From: Spongospora subterranea f. sp. subterranea
Taxonomy: Eukaryota; Endomyxa: Phytomyxea; Phytomyxea; Plasmodiophorida
DNA: 64,000 nt
NCBI GenBank assembly: GCA_049724395.1
Contig: JAUGWO010000015.1
Coordinates: 62,001 to 126,000, forward strand
Direction of reading: 5' to 3'
Within the stretch, counting starts at the first letter, position 1, and every line of letters begins with the position of its first letter. This document shows positions 32,939 through 44,048 of the stretch, piece after piece. Under the pieces are notes generated by a model that did no database searches, was not told where the DNA came from, and saw only the letters and a program-made list of their open reading frames with translations. The translations under genes and the position numbers were made by a program.

Positions 32939-34689
32939 ATGGGGATTTTGGAGAAGATTGCCGAAATTGAGGCAGAGATGCACCGTACTCAAAAGAATAA
33001 AGCGGTATCAATTAATGATGAATACTGAATGAAATCTACATAAATTAACGCCTTGACTACATAGACAAATTATCATCTCGGTACTCTTAAGGCGAAGATT
33101 GCCAAGCTGAGAACAGAGTTAATGGAAGGTCCTAAAGGCAGTAAAGGAGGAGGTGAGGGATTCGATGTAATGAAAAGTGGCGATGCCCGAGGTATATATG
33201 TTTATTGGAACACATGTTCGCCATCTGATCAATTCTGGGCTCGATATCAGTTGCATTAATCGGGTTCCCTTCCGTCGGTAAATCCACTCTATTGAACGTA
33301 TTAACCGATACGGAAAGTGCTGCCGCCAGCTACGAATTCACAACGCTAACGTGCATGTAAGACTATCCCCTCGTGCAAACCCCATCAACACTAAACTCGT
33401 ATTATAGCCCTGGTGTCATTCATTATAACGAGGCCAAAATCCAGCTGTTGGATCTCCCTGGTATCATCGAAGGCGCTGCCCAAGGTGCTGGTAGAGGGCG
33501 TCAGGTCAGAATTACACTCACGAAAATGTTTGCTTTTTCATTGCAATGTTCGGTTTGTTCGAAGCTCTGATTTGTTTGGTCAATGTGTCGCCATCACAAT
33601 CACGGCGTGGATCTGAGGTGGTGATAGGTGATTTCTGTGGCGAGAACCAGCGACCTGATATTGATGATGTGCGATGCGACCAAGGCCGACATACAGAGGC
33701 CATTGCTGGAGCGAGAACTCGAGACGGTCGGGATCAGATTGAACAAACCGCGGCCGCAAATCACGTTCAAGAGGTGGGCAGGAATTTGCACCCTGGGTTT
33801 GGCGATTGATGGCATATTGTGCAGGAAACCGACCGGAGGAATCATGTTTAATAAGACATGCAAATTAACACAATGCCCCGAGGTAAACTTCGTCACTGAT
33901 TTACGCTAACGTTCTTGTCGAATTCTGATTGGGTCTGGGTCAGGAGGTGGCGAGGAAGATTCTCCAAGAATATCGAATTCACAATGCCGATGTTGGAAAC
34001 CACATTCAATTTCGACCAGTATCCCAATTGGCTAAGCACTCGTCTGGTTAGGTTCTGTTTCGGGCCGATGAGAGCGTGGAAGACTTTATCGACGTGATCG
34101 AAGGGAATCGCGTATATCTTCCTTGTCTTTATGGATACAATAAGATTGACACGATTGTAATCTCCGAATCGTATTCCGTTCGTGGTGAATGCGGCCCTAA
34201 TCTCCTTTTTCAATCCCGTAGTTTATTGAAGAAGTTGATCGCCTTGCGCGTTTACCCCATTCCGTCGTCCTATCTGGAAATCAGTCCCTTAATCTGGACA
34301 CGATGCTCTTCCAGATCTGGCGCCATCTTTCGTTTATCCGAATTTTCGCCAAACCCAAAGGTATTTACAGCTTGGGGTTCCGCTTTCCGGTCTTCATGAT
34401 CTCATGACCAATTCTCTATAGGTCAGGCCCCTGATCTCAAAGAGCCAGGTAATCGCCAACGATCTTCTCCCACCGAACCCTCTATTCGTTGCTCAATTCT
34501 TTTCGTTCAGTTATCATGAGGAAGGGGTCAACGGTCTCGACATTCTGCCACGCGCTGCACCGCGATCTGGTCGCCAAGTTCAAGTACGCGTTCGTCTGGG
34601 GCGTTAGCGCCAAACATATGCCCCAGCGAGTGGGTCTGGCCCACGTCTTAGCTGACGAAGATGTCGTTCAGCTGATCACAAGCCAGTAA
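32939..34689 (+). CDS. DRG2: DRG2-type developmentally regulated GTP-binding protein
   Basis: DRG2 is a translation-associated Obg/DRG GTPase that works with a DFRP partner. It is complete from [20 protein letters not shown] (start 32939) to [12 protein letters not shown] (stop at 34687-34689). G1 is GFPSVGKST (about 33260), G3 [18 protein letters not shown] (33451-33504), G4 NKID (34140-34150). TGS-like C-terminal part: [17 protein letters not shown], then [20 protein letters not shown]. It is split by about ten introns of 50-125 nt, all GT..AG and phase-consistent: for example 32997-33060 after KNKA, 33192-33250 after SGDAR, 33359-33407, 33505-33630, 33883-33944, 34156-34219, 34361-34421 and 34450-34511. 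Every conserved block of human DRG2 is present in order. Confidence 0.95.
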
Positions 34690-34753
34690 ATTCATCTATT
34701 CATCATCATTTTTCTCCAAAATACACCGATTTCAGCTCCGAACGAAACGTTCT

Positions 34754-37700
34754 TTATGATTTCGAGAATCGGGGCGTGAACTCGTCCATCGGAACCGACT
34801 TAGCGCCTTTCGACGTGATCCGTCTCTGTTTCAGCTGCGATTGCAGTTGTGAAATCTCCTGCTCCTGCGCGTTGATCGCCTTCCGTAATTGCTGATCGGC
34901 GCCGCGTGCGCCCGCTTGCGCATCGCAATACCCGATATCGCGACGCAACTCGTTGATCTCGGCGACCAAGGACGCGTTATCGGCCATGATCCTCAGGTTC
35001 GCCTTCTTGTGGATCTGTACCTCCTTCCCGTGTTTCTTGTTCAGCGAATGGATCATCTTCTCCAGGTACGCCCGCTGCCGTTGGTGCTCTTTATCGACCG
35101 CCCCCACGTCCCCTTTACTATTCTGAACCTGCCTTCCTTCCCCGCTATATCTCTGGTACATCGTCACGATCTGTTTCTTCAGCTTCTTCGGCTGATCCAG
35201 GTCGGTCCCGAGCTCTTGCAAATCGTGATTGAACATTCGAATCCCTTCCTGCAGCTGTTTGTTCTTGTCGCGTTGCGCATTGAGCTCCTGCTGCATCCCC
35301 GCCAGACGCAACTTCAGCTCCTTGACGTTGAGGTTGAGGCTGGCGAAGTCGGCGCGGTACTTCCTCACCTCCCCGTCCATCTCCTCCAGCTGGCGCTTCT
35401 TGCGCTCGATTTCCTGCTCGCGCGGCTGGATCTGCCGGTTCAGCTCGCGGATCTTGTAGTCCAGGACGAACTTGAACTTCTCCAGCTCCTGGTTCTTCTT
35501 GCGCAGGTCGTTGATGCGCTTGTCCTTGTCGGCGATGGTCGAGCCGCGTTCGCTGATCTCCTTCTGGTACCCTTCGATGTCCTTCTCCAGCCCCCTGATC
35601 ACCTCGTAGAGTTTCCGCTCGTCTTCCACCATCGCTTCGATCTGTTCTTTCTGCTTTTTGATCCGGCTCTGCATTTTGGCAAATTTCGCTTTCAAAAACG
35701 CCATTGTTCCCCCCAGCGACAGCGTCTGTTTCCGTTCTGTCGCCAGTTTGGCGTCGAACGAGTCCTTGAGCTCGTCGATCTCCTGGTCGGCGTCCTTCTC
35801 CACGATGCCCTTGGTCTCCTCGAACTCCTCGATGATCGCCATCTTCTCCTTCTCGATCCGAACGGCCGCCGCCTTAATCGTCTCCAACTGCACCTGATAT
35901 TCCGACTCCATATCGGCTATATCCTGCCGATTGGTTCGCTCCCGTTCCATCAGGTCCCGCTCCCTCCTCAGTTTCTGAACTGAAAACGCCGCCTAGCGTC
36001 GTGACCGTTTTAGCAAAATTCATTTCTCTTCAATCAACAAAGAGTTGTTGTGTTTTTGGAAATAACTTCATCAGGAAAATGTCAATTACCTGAAGTTCCC
36101 GATATCTTTCTTTTTCCGATTTGATCCTTTTTTCTTGAGATGTCGCTAGTTCTTGCATCGCCTTCTCATCGCGTGCCTTTAGGTCTTTTAGTTTCTGATT
36201 GTACCTGGACTCCAGCGCCTCCTTCTCCTCCTGCAGCATCGCCAGCTTCTGTTTCTCGGCCTTCACCTCGTTGTTGTACTTCTCGTTCAGACCCCGGATC
36301 TGCTCCTGGTAGTTCATCTCCTTCAGCCGCGTCTGATACTCGTTGTGCATCGTCAGCTCGTCCACCTAAACACGACGACGTCATTTCTCGTTTCCCCCGC
36401 GACACCGATGGTCCCCAATCTGTTCCACCTTATCGGTGAGTTCCTTCATCAGCACCGTTCGCTCTTCCAAATCCACCTTGTTCGCTAGGACCTCCTCCGC
36501 CCACGCCAGCTCCTTCTTCTCCCTCTTCAGCGCCAATCCATTGCGCCCATCCCTGATTTCCAGAACGCTAACCGACCCGTCTTCGCTAGCGGCGAACAAC
36601 ATCGACTCGTCTGGTGACACCTTCATCGCTGTAATCAATCCTGATGAACAACTCGTCAGTATTTGCGCCAACAATCACAGTCGCCCGAACCGGCGTGGAC
36701 GCTATAGCTCTGGTAGTTATTCGATAAGGGCAATTTGAACACGCGAATCGCCCCAGTAGAACCGCCGAGAAAGAGCATTCGACCGGACCCGTTCGTTCTT
36801 CAGCACTAGTCGGGTCATGACGACATTCAAATCGAACGACGCTTTCAACGATCCCTATAGGTTTGCTCAACCTCATCCAGGGGCGTTTTTCCATGGGGCA
36901 CGTTCGTACCTGGAACAGTTCTCGCAAGACAGAGTCGTTGCCGACAGCGTACAGGTGCCGGTCGGACGTGATCCCGACGCTGGTGAAGGTGCAGTTCTTC
37001 TGCTCGAACTCCTGCAGGCGATTGCCGGTGTGCAGATCCCATTCGATCACGATCCCGTTCATCCCGGCCGACACCAGCCCGGTATCGTCTCCGTTCCACA
37101 CGACCGACCTGATCTTGCCCGTGTGCCCACGAAGGTTGACGACGTTGTCGCCCGTGTACGTCTGGAAGACGGCGATCGTGGTCCCGCTGACGGCGGCGAA
37201 ATACTGCCCGCCATGGCTGAAGGCGCATTCGCGACAATCCTTCACGGGCAGGTCCTTGAACGCTTTCAGGCCGTCCATCAGGACATTCAGCAGCGACAGC
37301 CGATCGGAGAACCCGACGACGACCAACAGCCCGCTCGGATGGAACGCAACGCTCAACGGCGGGTCGTCGAAGACCTTGGAGAACCCACACGAGTTGTCCT
37401 CGTAGTTCCAGATCCGTATCGAGCCGTCAAAGGAGCACGTGGCGATCAGCGGCTTCCGGACGCAGACGTCGAGGCCGGTGACGGCGCTCGTGTGGAACTC
37501 GTGCGATAGCAGCTCGAAGTTCATGTCGTCGGCCTTGAATATGTCGACCTGGGATAGGTTGAGGGTGTAGGCCTGGGAGTTGTCCAGGGTGCAGGTCAGG
37601 CTTTCACCGCTTGGCGACACGTCCATGCAGATCACGTTGTTCGTCGATTCGCCGATGCGGAACGTCTTGTACGGTCTGTACCCTTCCTGAACAATCGTTC

Positions 37701-38727
37701 GTCAGATCGTCGCGGTGAACAACGTCAAAGAAAACTGAAAAGCAGTCGGAAAGGCATTGAAAAGGGTCTGTACTCTGTCCATATCTGGTTTATCGGCGTC
37801 GGTGTGAGAGTTCTTATCGTCGATCCGTTCGAAAATGTGGACCAAACCGTCTTCACATCCGCATATAAACCCTTTGTTGTAGACGGCGATCGAGTGAATT
37901 GAGTTGGCCTCCTTCGGGGTGCAATAGGTTCGGCGGTGTTCCAGACCCTCGATCACCATGATCTCGCCGTTATCGGCGCCGATCAGGCACCGGTCGCCGT
38001 CCCACGCCAGGCACTGGAACTCCATCGAGTCCTTCTTCGCCTTCAGCACCAACGGAATCGCCTTGAACTCGTTCGCCTCGCACCGCAGCAGGCGGATCAG
38101 GTTGCTGCCGATCACGACGACCACGTTCGGGTCGGACGGGTGGAACGACGCCGCCCGGATCCGGACGTTGACCCCGGTCGCCAATTTGATCGACTGAACC
38201 GGGCGACTTTTCTCCCAGAGCCAGTTGATCAGACAATAATCTGGCGCACCTCCTTGCGTCAAAATGAACCTGTGATCGCGGTTGAGCAACAGCCAGGCGG
38301 GTGGCGACAGCCGTCATCACCTTTGATCGGAGGAGAACGCCACCGAGATGTACTGTTTCGAGGCGCAATCACCACTGACCAATGCGGTTCGCGACTTCTT
38401 CAGCGTGTGGATGTTGAAGACGGTGACGCTGGCCCTCTCGCCTCGCTCGGCAACGGCCACGTACTTGCGATCTTTGGGCGAGACGGCCAGGGCGCTGATC
38501 CCGCTTTCGCCGGAAGCCACTGACACGGGGGATGTGGCTTCCGTCGCGTGAATGAACCGTTGCGTTCGCGACTCCGAATTGTAAATGACGACCTGATTCC
38601 CCGCCGGATAAAGGAAAATGGACTCATCAAGGTAGTGAATATTGGCGCCAACGTCGGCAGACAGACCGAATATTTGTTTCAGAGATAGTAAAGGGCCTTG
38701 GCCGGGCGGTATCGCTGTCGTCGCCAT
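34754..38727 (-). CDS. CFAP57: CFAP57/WDR65, ciliary WD40 plus coiled-coil protein
   Basis: CFAP57 docks a subset of inner dynein arms in motile cilia. Exons run leftward from MATTAIPPGQGPLLSLKQIF at 38727: 38727-38317, 38289-37702, 37660-36830, a short one near 36780-36690 (MLFLGGSTGAIRVFKLPLS), 36640-36381, 36365-36070 and 35965-34754. The first two-thirds is WD40 propeller: CLAWDGDRCLIGADNGEIMV, GCEDGLVHIFERID, ATCSFDGSIRIWNYED, LRGHTGKIRSVVWNGDDTGL, ASEDGSVSVLEIRD. The rest is a long coiled coil rich in Glu, Lys, Gln (ELTMHNEYQTRLKEMNYQEQ and about 390 residues after it) as in the family. The exon at 34754 ends FTPRFSKS. It converges on DRG2 with 64 nt between stops. Confidence 0.9.
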
Positions 38728-39235
38728 ATCAACAGATATCGGCGGCGCGAGGCCGGTTGATATTCAGGGAGGGGAATAGGCGGATGATCTGGTAACTTGG
38801 GAGTACGAGATGCGATCATGACCAGGAAAGTGTCACAGAATCACTACACCTTGGTAGGGCTAGAGCATATATAGGTGAGGTAGGTGTGGTGGTGTTTAGC
38901 GACCAGAGTGCCAGGGCATGGTACGCTGGGGATGGCGTTGGGGTAACGTGTGCTGTGAACAACGCTGATCGTGCAAACCAATGTGTAGCAGTTCCTCATG
39001 GGATCCCTAACGACAATCACATTGTCGGAATGATCATGAACGGGGTAATCGACAACTCCTTGTCGTCATTACTTTTCAGTTTAGGGGTCTTTAAATATCG
39101 TTGATTTGTCGTTGCAAAATCATACAGTGCCATGGCGATTCCTTTAATGAATCCATTCGTCCCAATTTGCAGTAAACTGCATTAACAAGTGTTTAATGAA
39201 AAAAGTGTTCGAAGTATAATCAATCCGGTGTTTCA
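38728..39235. other. Intergenic between CFAP57 and the LRR gene (divergent)
   Basis: This holds the two divergent promoters. A 72-codon ORF (38886-39104 plus) has no features that I can use and is probably chance. Confidence 0.35.
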
Positions 39236-39250
39236 TTGAGATATTTTATC

Positions 39251-40535
39251 ATGATATATATTGAGGCAAGCGCCGGTTGTGGATTAACACTGGTCATATT
39301 TAGCGGGAGTCAAGATTACCGGATGAGGTCACTGAAATGTGAAAGGGTTTACCCGAATAGCTATGAGCATGAATTGCAGCTAGGACGCCAATTCGCTGAT
39401 TCGTTCGTGTCCGAAAAAGCAGCTCAGCAGGCAGACACGAAAAACGGCAATGGGCACATTCAAGGCATGGCGTTATCTTGCTCGATATCCGATTTGGCGT
39501 TAGATGGAATCTCACACAATATGCCATGGCTAAAAACATTAGATATTAGCAACAGCATGGCCACAGACGATGGCGTTGTCGTCTTGGCAACCTGGTGCAC
39601 TCAGCTGAGATCATTATCGATGAGCAACTGCCTGAATTTGTCAGATATAGGCATGTCGGCCGTAGCTGACCATTGCAGACAGATAACCTGTCTACGCGTT
39701 AACGATTGCCCTGCTCTCACTGAATTTTCGATTGGAAAAATCAGTTTCCTAAGAAGCTTGAAACATTTGGAGATGGATGGGAATGACGGCGCTACTGATT
39801 TAGCGTTGAGTCATATCATTCGAGGTTGTGAATTACTATATCTGAGCGTCAGGCGATGCCCATTAGTGGGGGATCAATCGTAAGATGAAATCTCAGATAC
39901 AATCACCGCAAGCTTAACAATCCTTCAGGATAGGAAAATTGTCTTCACTGAACCGCCGCTCGAAAGGAATCCGGTCATTGTTTCTCGCTAACAGTGACAT
40001 TACTAATGACGCAATTGTAAAAATATCCTTGACCTGTCATGAGCTTCGCCAACTGGATATCACAAACTGTTCAGAGGTATCTGACGTAGCTGTGCTCGAA
40101 ATGTCGTACGGTCTTCCCATGCTGCGATATATTAGCGTTCAAGGGTGCTCAAGAATTACAGATCCCACATTCGTGGAGTTCGTCAGCCGCATTAGGCATT
40201 TGAGAAGTTTCAATGCTGGGAACTGTGATGACCTCACTGACAACACATTAGTATCGCTCGCCGAATGCAATATCCATCTCCAACATATCAATATCCAAGG
40301 CTGTCTGAAGGTGACAGATTACGGTGTCCACGAATTGCTAAAACGAGGAAACCATCTCAAAACCTTGGTCCTCTGTGGGTGCCCTGGAATCACCGACACG
40401 GCCTTGACTTTCCCCCCAAACAGCAAACACATGCGGAAGTTGGAGATGCTCGACGTGCGCATGTGCCATTCACTCAGCCGGAATCTGATTCGGTACCTGA
40501 GGCGATGGTTCCCATCCATCTCCGTCCACACCTGA
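39251..40535 (+). CDS. AMN1/FBXL-like leucine-rich-repeat protein
   Basis: This is a cysteine-containing LRR solenoid like AMN1 and the substrate side of F-box/LRR ubiquitin ligases. Exon 1 ends at 39879 and a 49-nt intron (39880-39928) joins DQS to IGKLSSLNRR in phase. Repeats recur every 26 residues: LKTLDISNSMATDDGVVVLA, LRSLSMSNCLNLSDIGMSAV, ITCLRVNDCPALTEFSI, LRQLDITNCSEVSDVAVLEM, LRYISVQGCSRITDPTFVEF, LRSFNAGNCDDLTDNTLVSL, LQHINIQGCLKVTDYGVHEL, LKTLVLCGCPGITDTALTF, LEMLDVRMCHSLSRNLI. I see no F-box. Start is 39236 (GTG-free context unclear) or the Met at 39251; a later Met, MRSLKCERVYP, is possible. End SISVHT at 40533-40535. Confidence 0.82.
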
Positions 40536-40871
40536 CCCTTCAACGACGCCGAAATTCAAACGTTTAAATAATGAACGAGATAGTGTATTGTGGTTACGCG
40601 ACTGCAGTGCGAACGATTGTGATAGTGAAGCGCAACCCGCACGTATCCGTAGTTTCACTTTCCCCAACTCGTTACTCGAACTATAATCATTCGCCTAATT
40701 AGACATTGTCGAGGAGGGAGCCAGGTCCAGGGCGATAGGGAATAGACCATCGGGTCTAGGCCTAAAACCTGGCGCGCTTCTGTTCGTCAAACGGGATATA
40801 CGTGTCGTGAGATAGCTGTTGCCAGAGAGCTGGCCCGGACAGTTGCTGCAGTCGGGACGCTGTCCGACCCA

Positions 40872-43800
40872 TGGGCGAACCGTTGTTCACCCACTTCCTT
40901 GTTGTCAGAGTCGCTTCCAAGGAAGAAGACGGTGAGCAAAATCAACATGCTGTTTTGTGAAGTTTTGACAAACATCGATAGATGACACCGGGTTCGGGCT
41001 GTCGACAAAGTTTTGTTTGTGTGCTCCTGGGCATTCTAGAGCTACAGTTCCCTTAAACATCGTTCGACTTTGTTTTCCAGATTTGAATGGAGCCTCCCAC
41101 AACAACCGAATGGTTAGGTACGGCATTCGAGTAATTCCTGTCGCTCAAATGGGAGACACATTTTCCATAGTCAGCAATTTAAGGCAACGTGTGGAGCAGA
41201 CTATATAGCGTTCTTCAGGCGCCATTTACTGACCTCTTTGAAGAAACAACAAAATCCAACAAGATCTGACCAGCAACCTTTGGAGTGTCTGTGCTTAATT
41301 ACACGGTACGACTTGCACGAGATTTTCGATTCTGTGATGCAGCAAATCCAGTTCCGGTGGTTGCTATCTCCAAATTCTGTTCCTCCTTTTCTCAACGCAT
41401 TACTTAAGCAGGAAGTCCCTAATACATGCGGCCACATTGCACTGGCACTTAGAGGAACGGGAGACGCAGCACATCAGAAGCAAGAAAAGTTAGGGTTTCC
41501 TCAATATACGGGCGCTAGAATAACTATCTTTTTCAGTTTTTTATTTCACCGCCCTTCGTTTGATCACATGGCGGTATCTGCTCAAGTTCTGTTTGAATAT
41601 CTCACTGTTGACAACGTGATGACCTTGATTTCCTCTTTACTCTGCGAGCAAAGGGTTATTGTTACGTCTTCCTCAATATCAACCATATCCCAGTGCATTT
41701 TTGCGGCAAAGTCACTACTTTATCCATTCAAGTGGCTTTACGAATTTGTATCTGTTTTACCATCATACATGCTTCACCATGTTAGTGTTGCCTCACTTAT
41801 TATAGTTGAAAATTAACCTCGTTCTACAGGCATTTTCTCCTGCACCATTCTTATTGGGCATATTAGCAAATGACATGAAATTTATATCAAGGATGCATCT
41901 GCATCCCACACTCGTTGTCAAGTTAGATACCAATGAGCTGGAGACCGTTGGTGGCCCGGTATTGCGGTATGGACGCTACCAAGCCTACAGAACCTCATTT
42001 CCGATTTCAGGTCGACGCTGTCGCCCTTCCTGGAGTCGCTTCCGCTAAATTACGGTCACGGCTAGGCCAGATTGCGCCTCAAGGCATGTTGAGTGATAGG
42101 CTAAAAAAGGGCCTAAACACCATCTTCGGGAAGTCGGTCGACATGGATCAAATTTTGTGCAGTGACGCTATATATGTTTCGACAATGGGATTTTTCGTTA
42201 TCACATTTGGAAACTGGAGGAGGTTAAGCATGTTTCAATCGGGGTTCGCCAAAATTATTTACTATCAATAGGTGCATAACCAACTCAGCAGCCGGCACGC
42301 CCCATTTCGATTTAATAAAGTTTCTGGAAGCGGCCCGAAATGCTCCAGAAGTAACAACTCTGGTGCCTTCTTCGTAAGTATTAATGGCACGTATTCCTCA
42401 GGACGATTTCGTATTCTTTGGAACATTCTGCCGAACGAAGATGTTCCATGCGTTTGCCCAAGAGTTGGCATCACATAGCCAATCAACTTTGACAGGAGAG
42501 ACTTCTGGTATTGTGCTTGCATATGCAGCAACTCTAAAACTAACGACCTTGGTAGCGTTCTGTAAACTATGCTCTATAACTGCAAGGCGAGACAACCAAC
42601 AAGACGCGTCTGTTGGGTAAGTAATCTAAATGAAGCTTAAATGCCCATTGGCACTTTTGTATGATTCATTTCGGTTTCAAACAGCTTCCATTCAGTGTTG
42701 GATGCGTTGAAACCTGAAATGTATCCTCCTCGCATTGGGAGGATTGCTTCTGTGGCATTGGAATTGACATCGTCCACGCCTTCATCCATGGATCGAACGC
42801 ACGTTTTATCTTCCCTAGCTCAAGCGACGTTCTCGTCATTAGTTAATTCAAATTTTACTAACATAGCCCAAACTAAGCAATTCGACAGGGTCTAAAGGAA
42901 CTATTTGGAGTTGTTTCCTATCGTTTAGCGGGTTGCCAGGGAAGAAGCTGGCGTCATGCTGCTTTCGCCTTCGACCTACTACAAGTCATGATCTCTCACG
43001 GATCCGATGCGGTTATAACGATTCTCAGGGATTCAATCAGCCAGTATCTTCCTTTTTTGCAATACTCTCACAAAGAAGATGAGGTGCAAATAACTGTCAG
43101 TCTCGCATTTGTTCCCGACTGCTTGAATTTTTTTGCCAAATTCGGTATCAGATCCGTAATCAAGCTGAAAACCTGGTTAAACAAATCTTGGATTTGACGG
43201 AGCAAGCAAATAACAGGATAAAAAACTACTGCATCCTTGCCGAATCGCTCTCTCCTTACAGGTAATTGCATTAACGCAATAGCGCGTATTTGCTAATATC
43301 TGCAGAACTCGCTCAACTCGGGCACCGTTAGTCCATCCTGCTAATGTGGAGACTCCGAATATCGCCCAAGTAGCTGAGAAGGTACTCATACCGGTCGGTG
43401 CTTATTAACGCATACTTATCTAATCGTTTTTCATAGCTGGGTATATCCATGTCGCCACCCCACCATGGGAGACTTTATTCGGAGGAATTCCACTCATCAG
43501 TCAGAAGGCGAACAATTGAAGATGGAAACGAAAAATGGGTGAAATACCGAATCAAGTCGCTAGTCAAGGGTCGCGCTAGAGTTTTCCCCAAGTTTCTGAA
43601 GTTGCACAAAATGATGGGCGAACAGTAACGCCTATATTCTTTTTATCGCCATTAATAGTTTTGAAACTGGATCTAGGTATGCGTCAGGGTTATCATCGAA
43701 CTGTGTGCATTCAGTGTTTGAAGATCTCTTACAAATGAACTCACCTGGCAAGCTGTTCGAGGGTTTGGGAACGTATCGTGGCCTCATATTTTGACCTCTG

Positions 43801-43995
43801 ACACTGTCTCAAGGTTCTGGCAACTTGTCAATCTCAGAGTGGGGCGTTCCGACGCAACTTCCGCCTCAGCCACCGCTGAATACCGATGAGTTTTTCCTCG
43901 ACTTGACAGCGGGAACATTATCAGATAGAAAAATCTCCGAATCTTCTTCGAATCATGCAAATCAAGTTGATCCCTTTGCCGGTTTATTCAGTTAA
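40872..43995 (+). CDS. DENN-domain Rab GEF fused to an ENTH domain, ending in a DPF motif
   Basis: DENN proteins activate Rab GTPases, and ENTH domains bind phosphoinositides in clathrin adaptors. Start MGEPLFTHFLVVRVASKEED (40872), then uDENN VPLNIVRLCFPDLNG (41050). cDENN shows LECLCLITRYDLHEIF (41281), VLFEYLTVDNVMTLISSLL, CEQRVIVTSSSISTISQCIF, LLYPFKWLYEFVSVLP and FSPAPFLLGILAND (41832). dDENN shows FDLIKFLEAARNAPE joined by a 51-nt intron to DDFVFFGTFCRTKMFHAFAQ. A canonical gtaagt..cag intron (42618-42683) joins QQDASVG to FHSVLDALKPEMYPP. Next is the ENTH part: HVLSSLAQATFSSL, intron 42842-42890 (with TACTAAC), GLKELFGVVSYRLAG, RSWRHAAFAFDLLQVMISHG, SISQYLPFLQYSHKEDEVQI, then IRNQAENLVKQILDLTEQAN. 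The Ser/Pro-rich tail ends NQVDPFAGLFS. All joins that I could check keep phase. The region between the ENTH part and the tail (43300-43800) is unresolved. Confidence 0.8.
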
Positions 43996-44048
43996 TAAGC
44001 GAATATAAATCAATCATATATTTATGTACTATTATTATGTTATTGAAC

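Noticed and set aside
34889-35983. Plus-strand open frame of 364 codons opposite the CFAP57 coiled coil
   Set aside because: It is Leu/His/Asp-rich, the mirror of Glu/Lys/Gln codons. The minus strand holds the conserved family protein.
36817-37509. Plus-strand frame of 230 codons opposite CFAP57 WD40 repeats
   Set aside because: The minus strand has clear WD40 motifs with matching exon borders.
38886-39104. 72-codon plus ORF between CFAP57 and the LRR gene
   Set aside because: No homology features, and it lies in a divergent promoter region.
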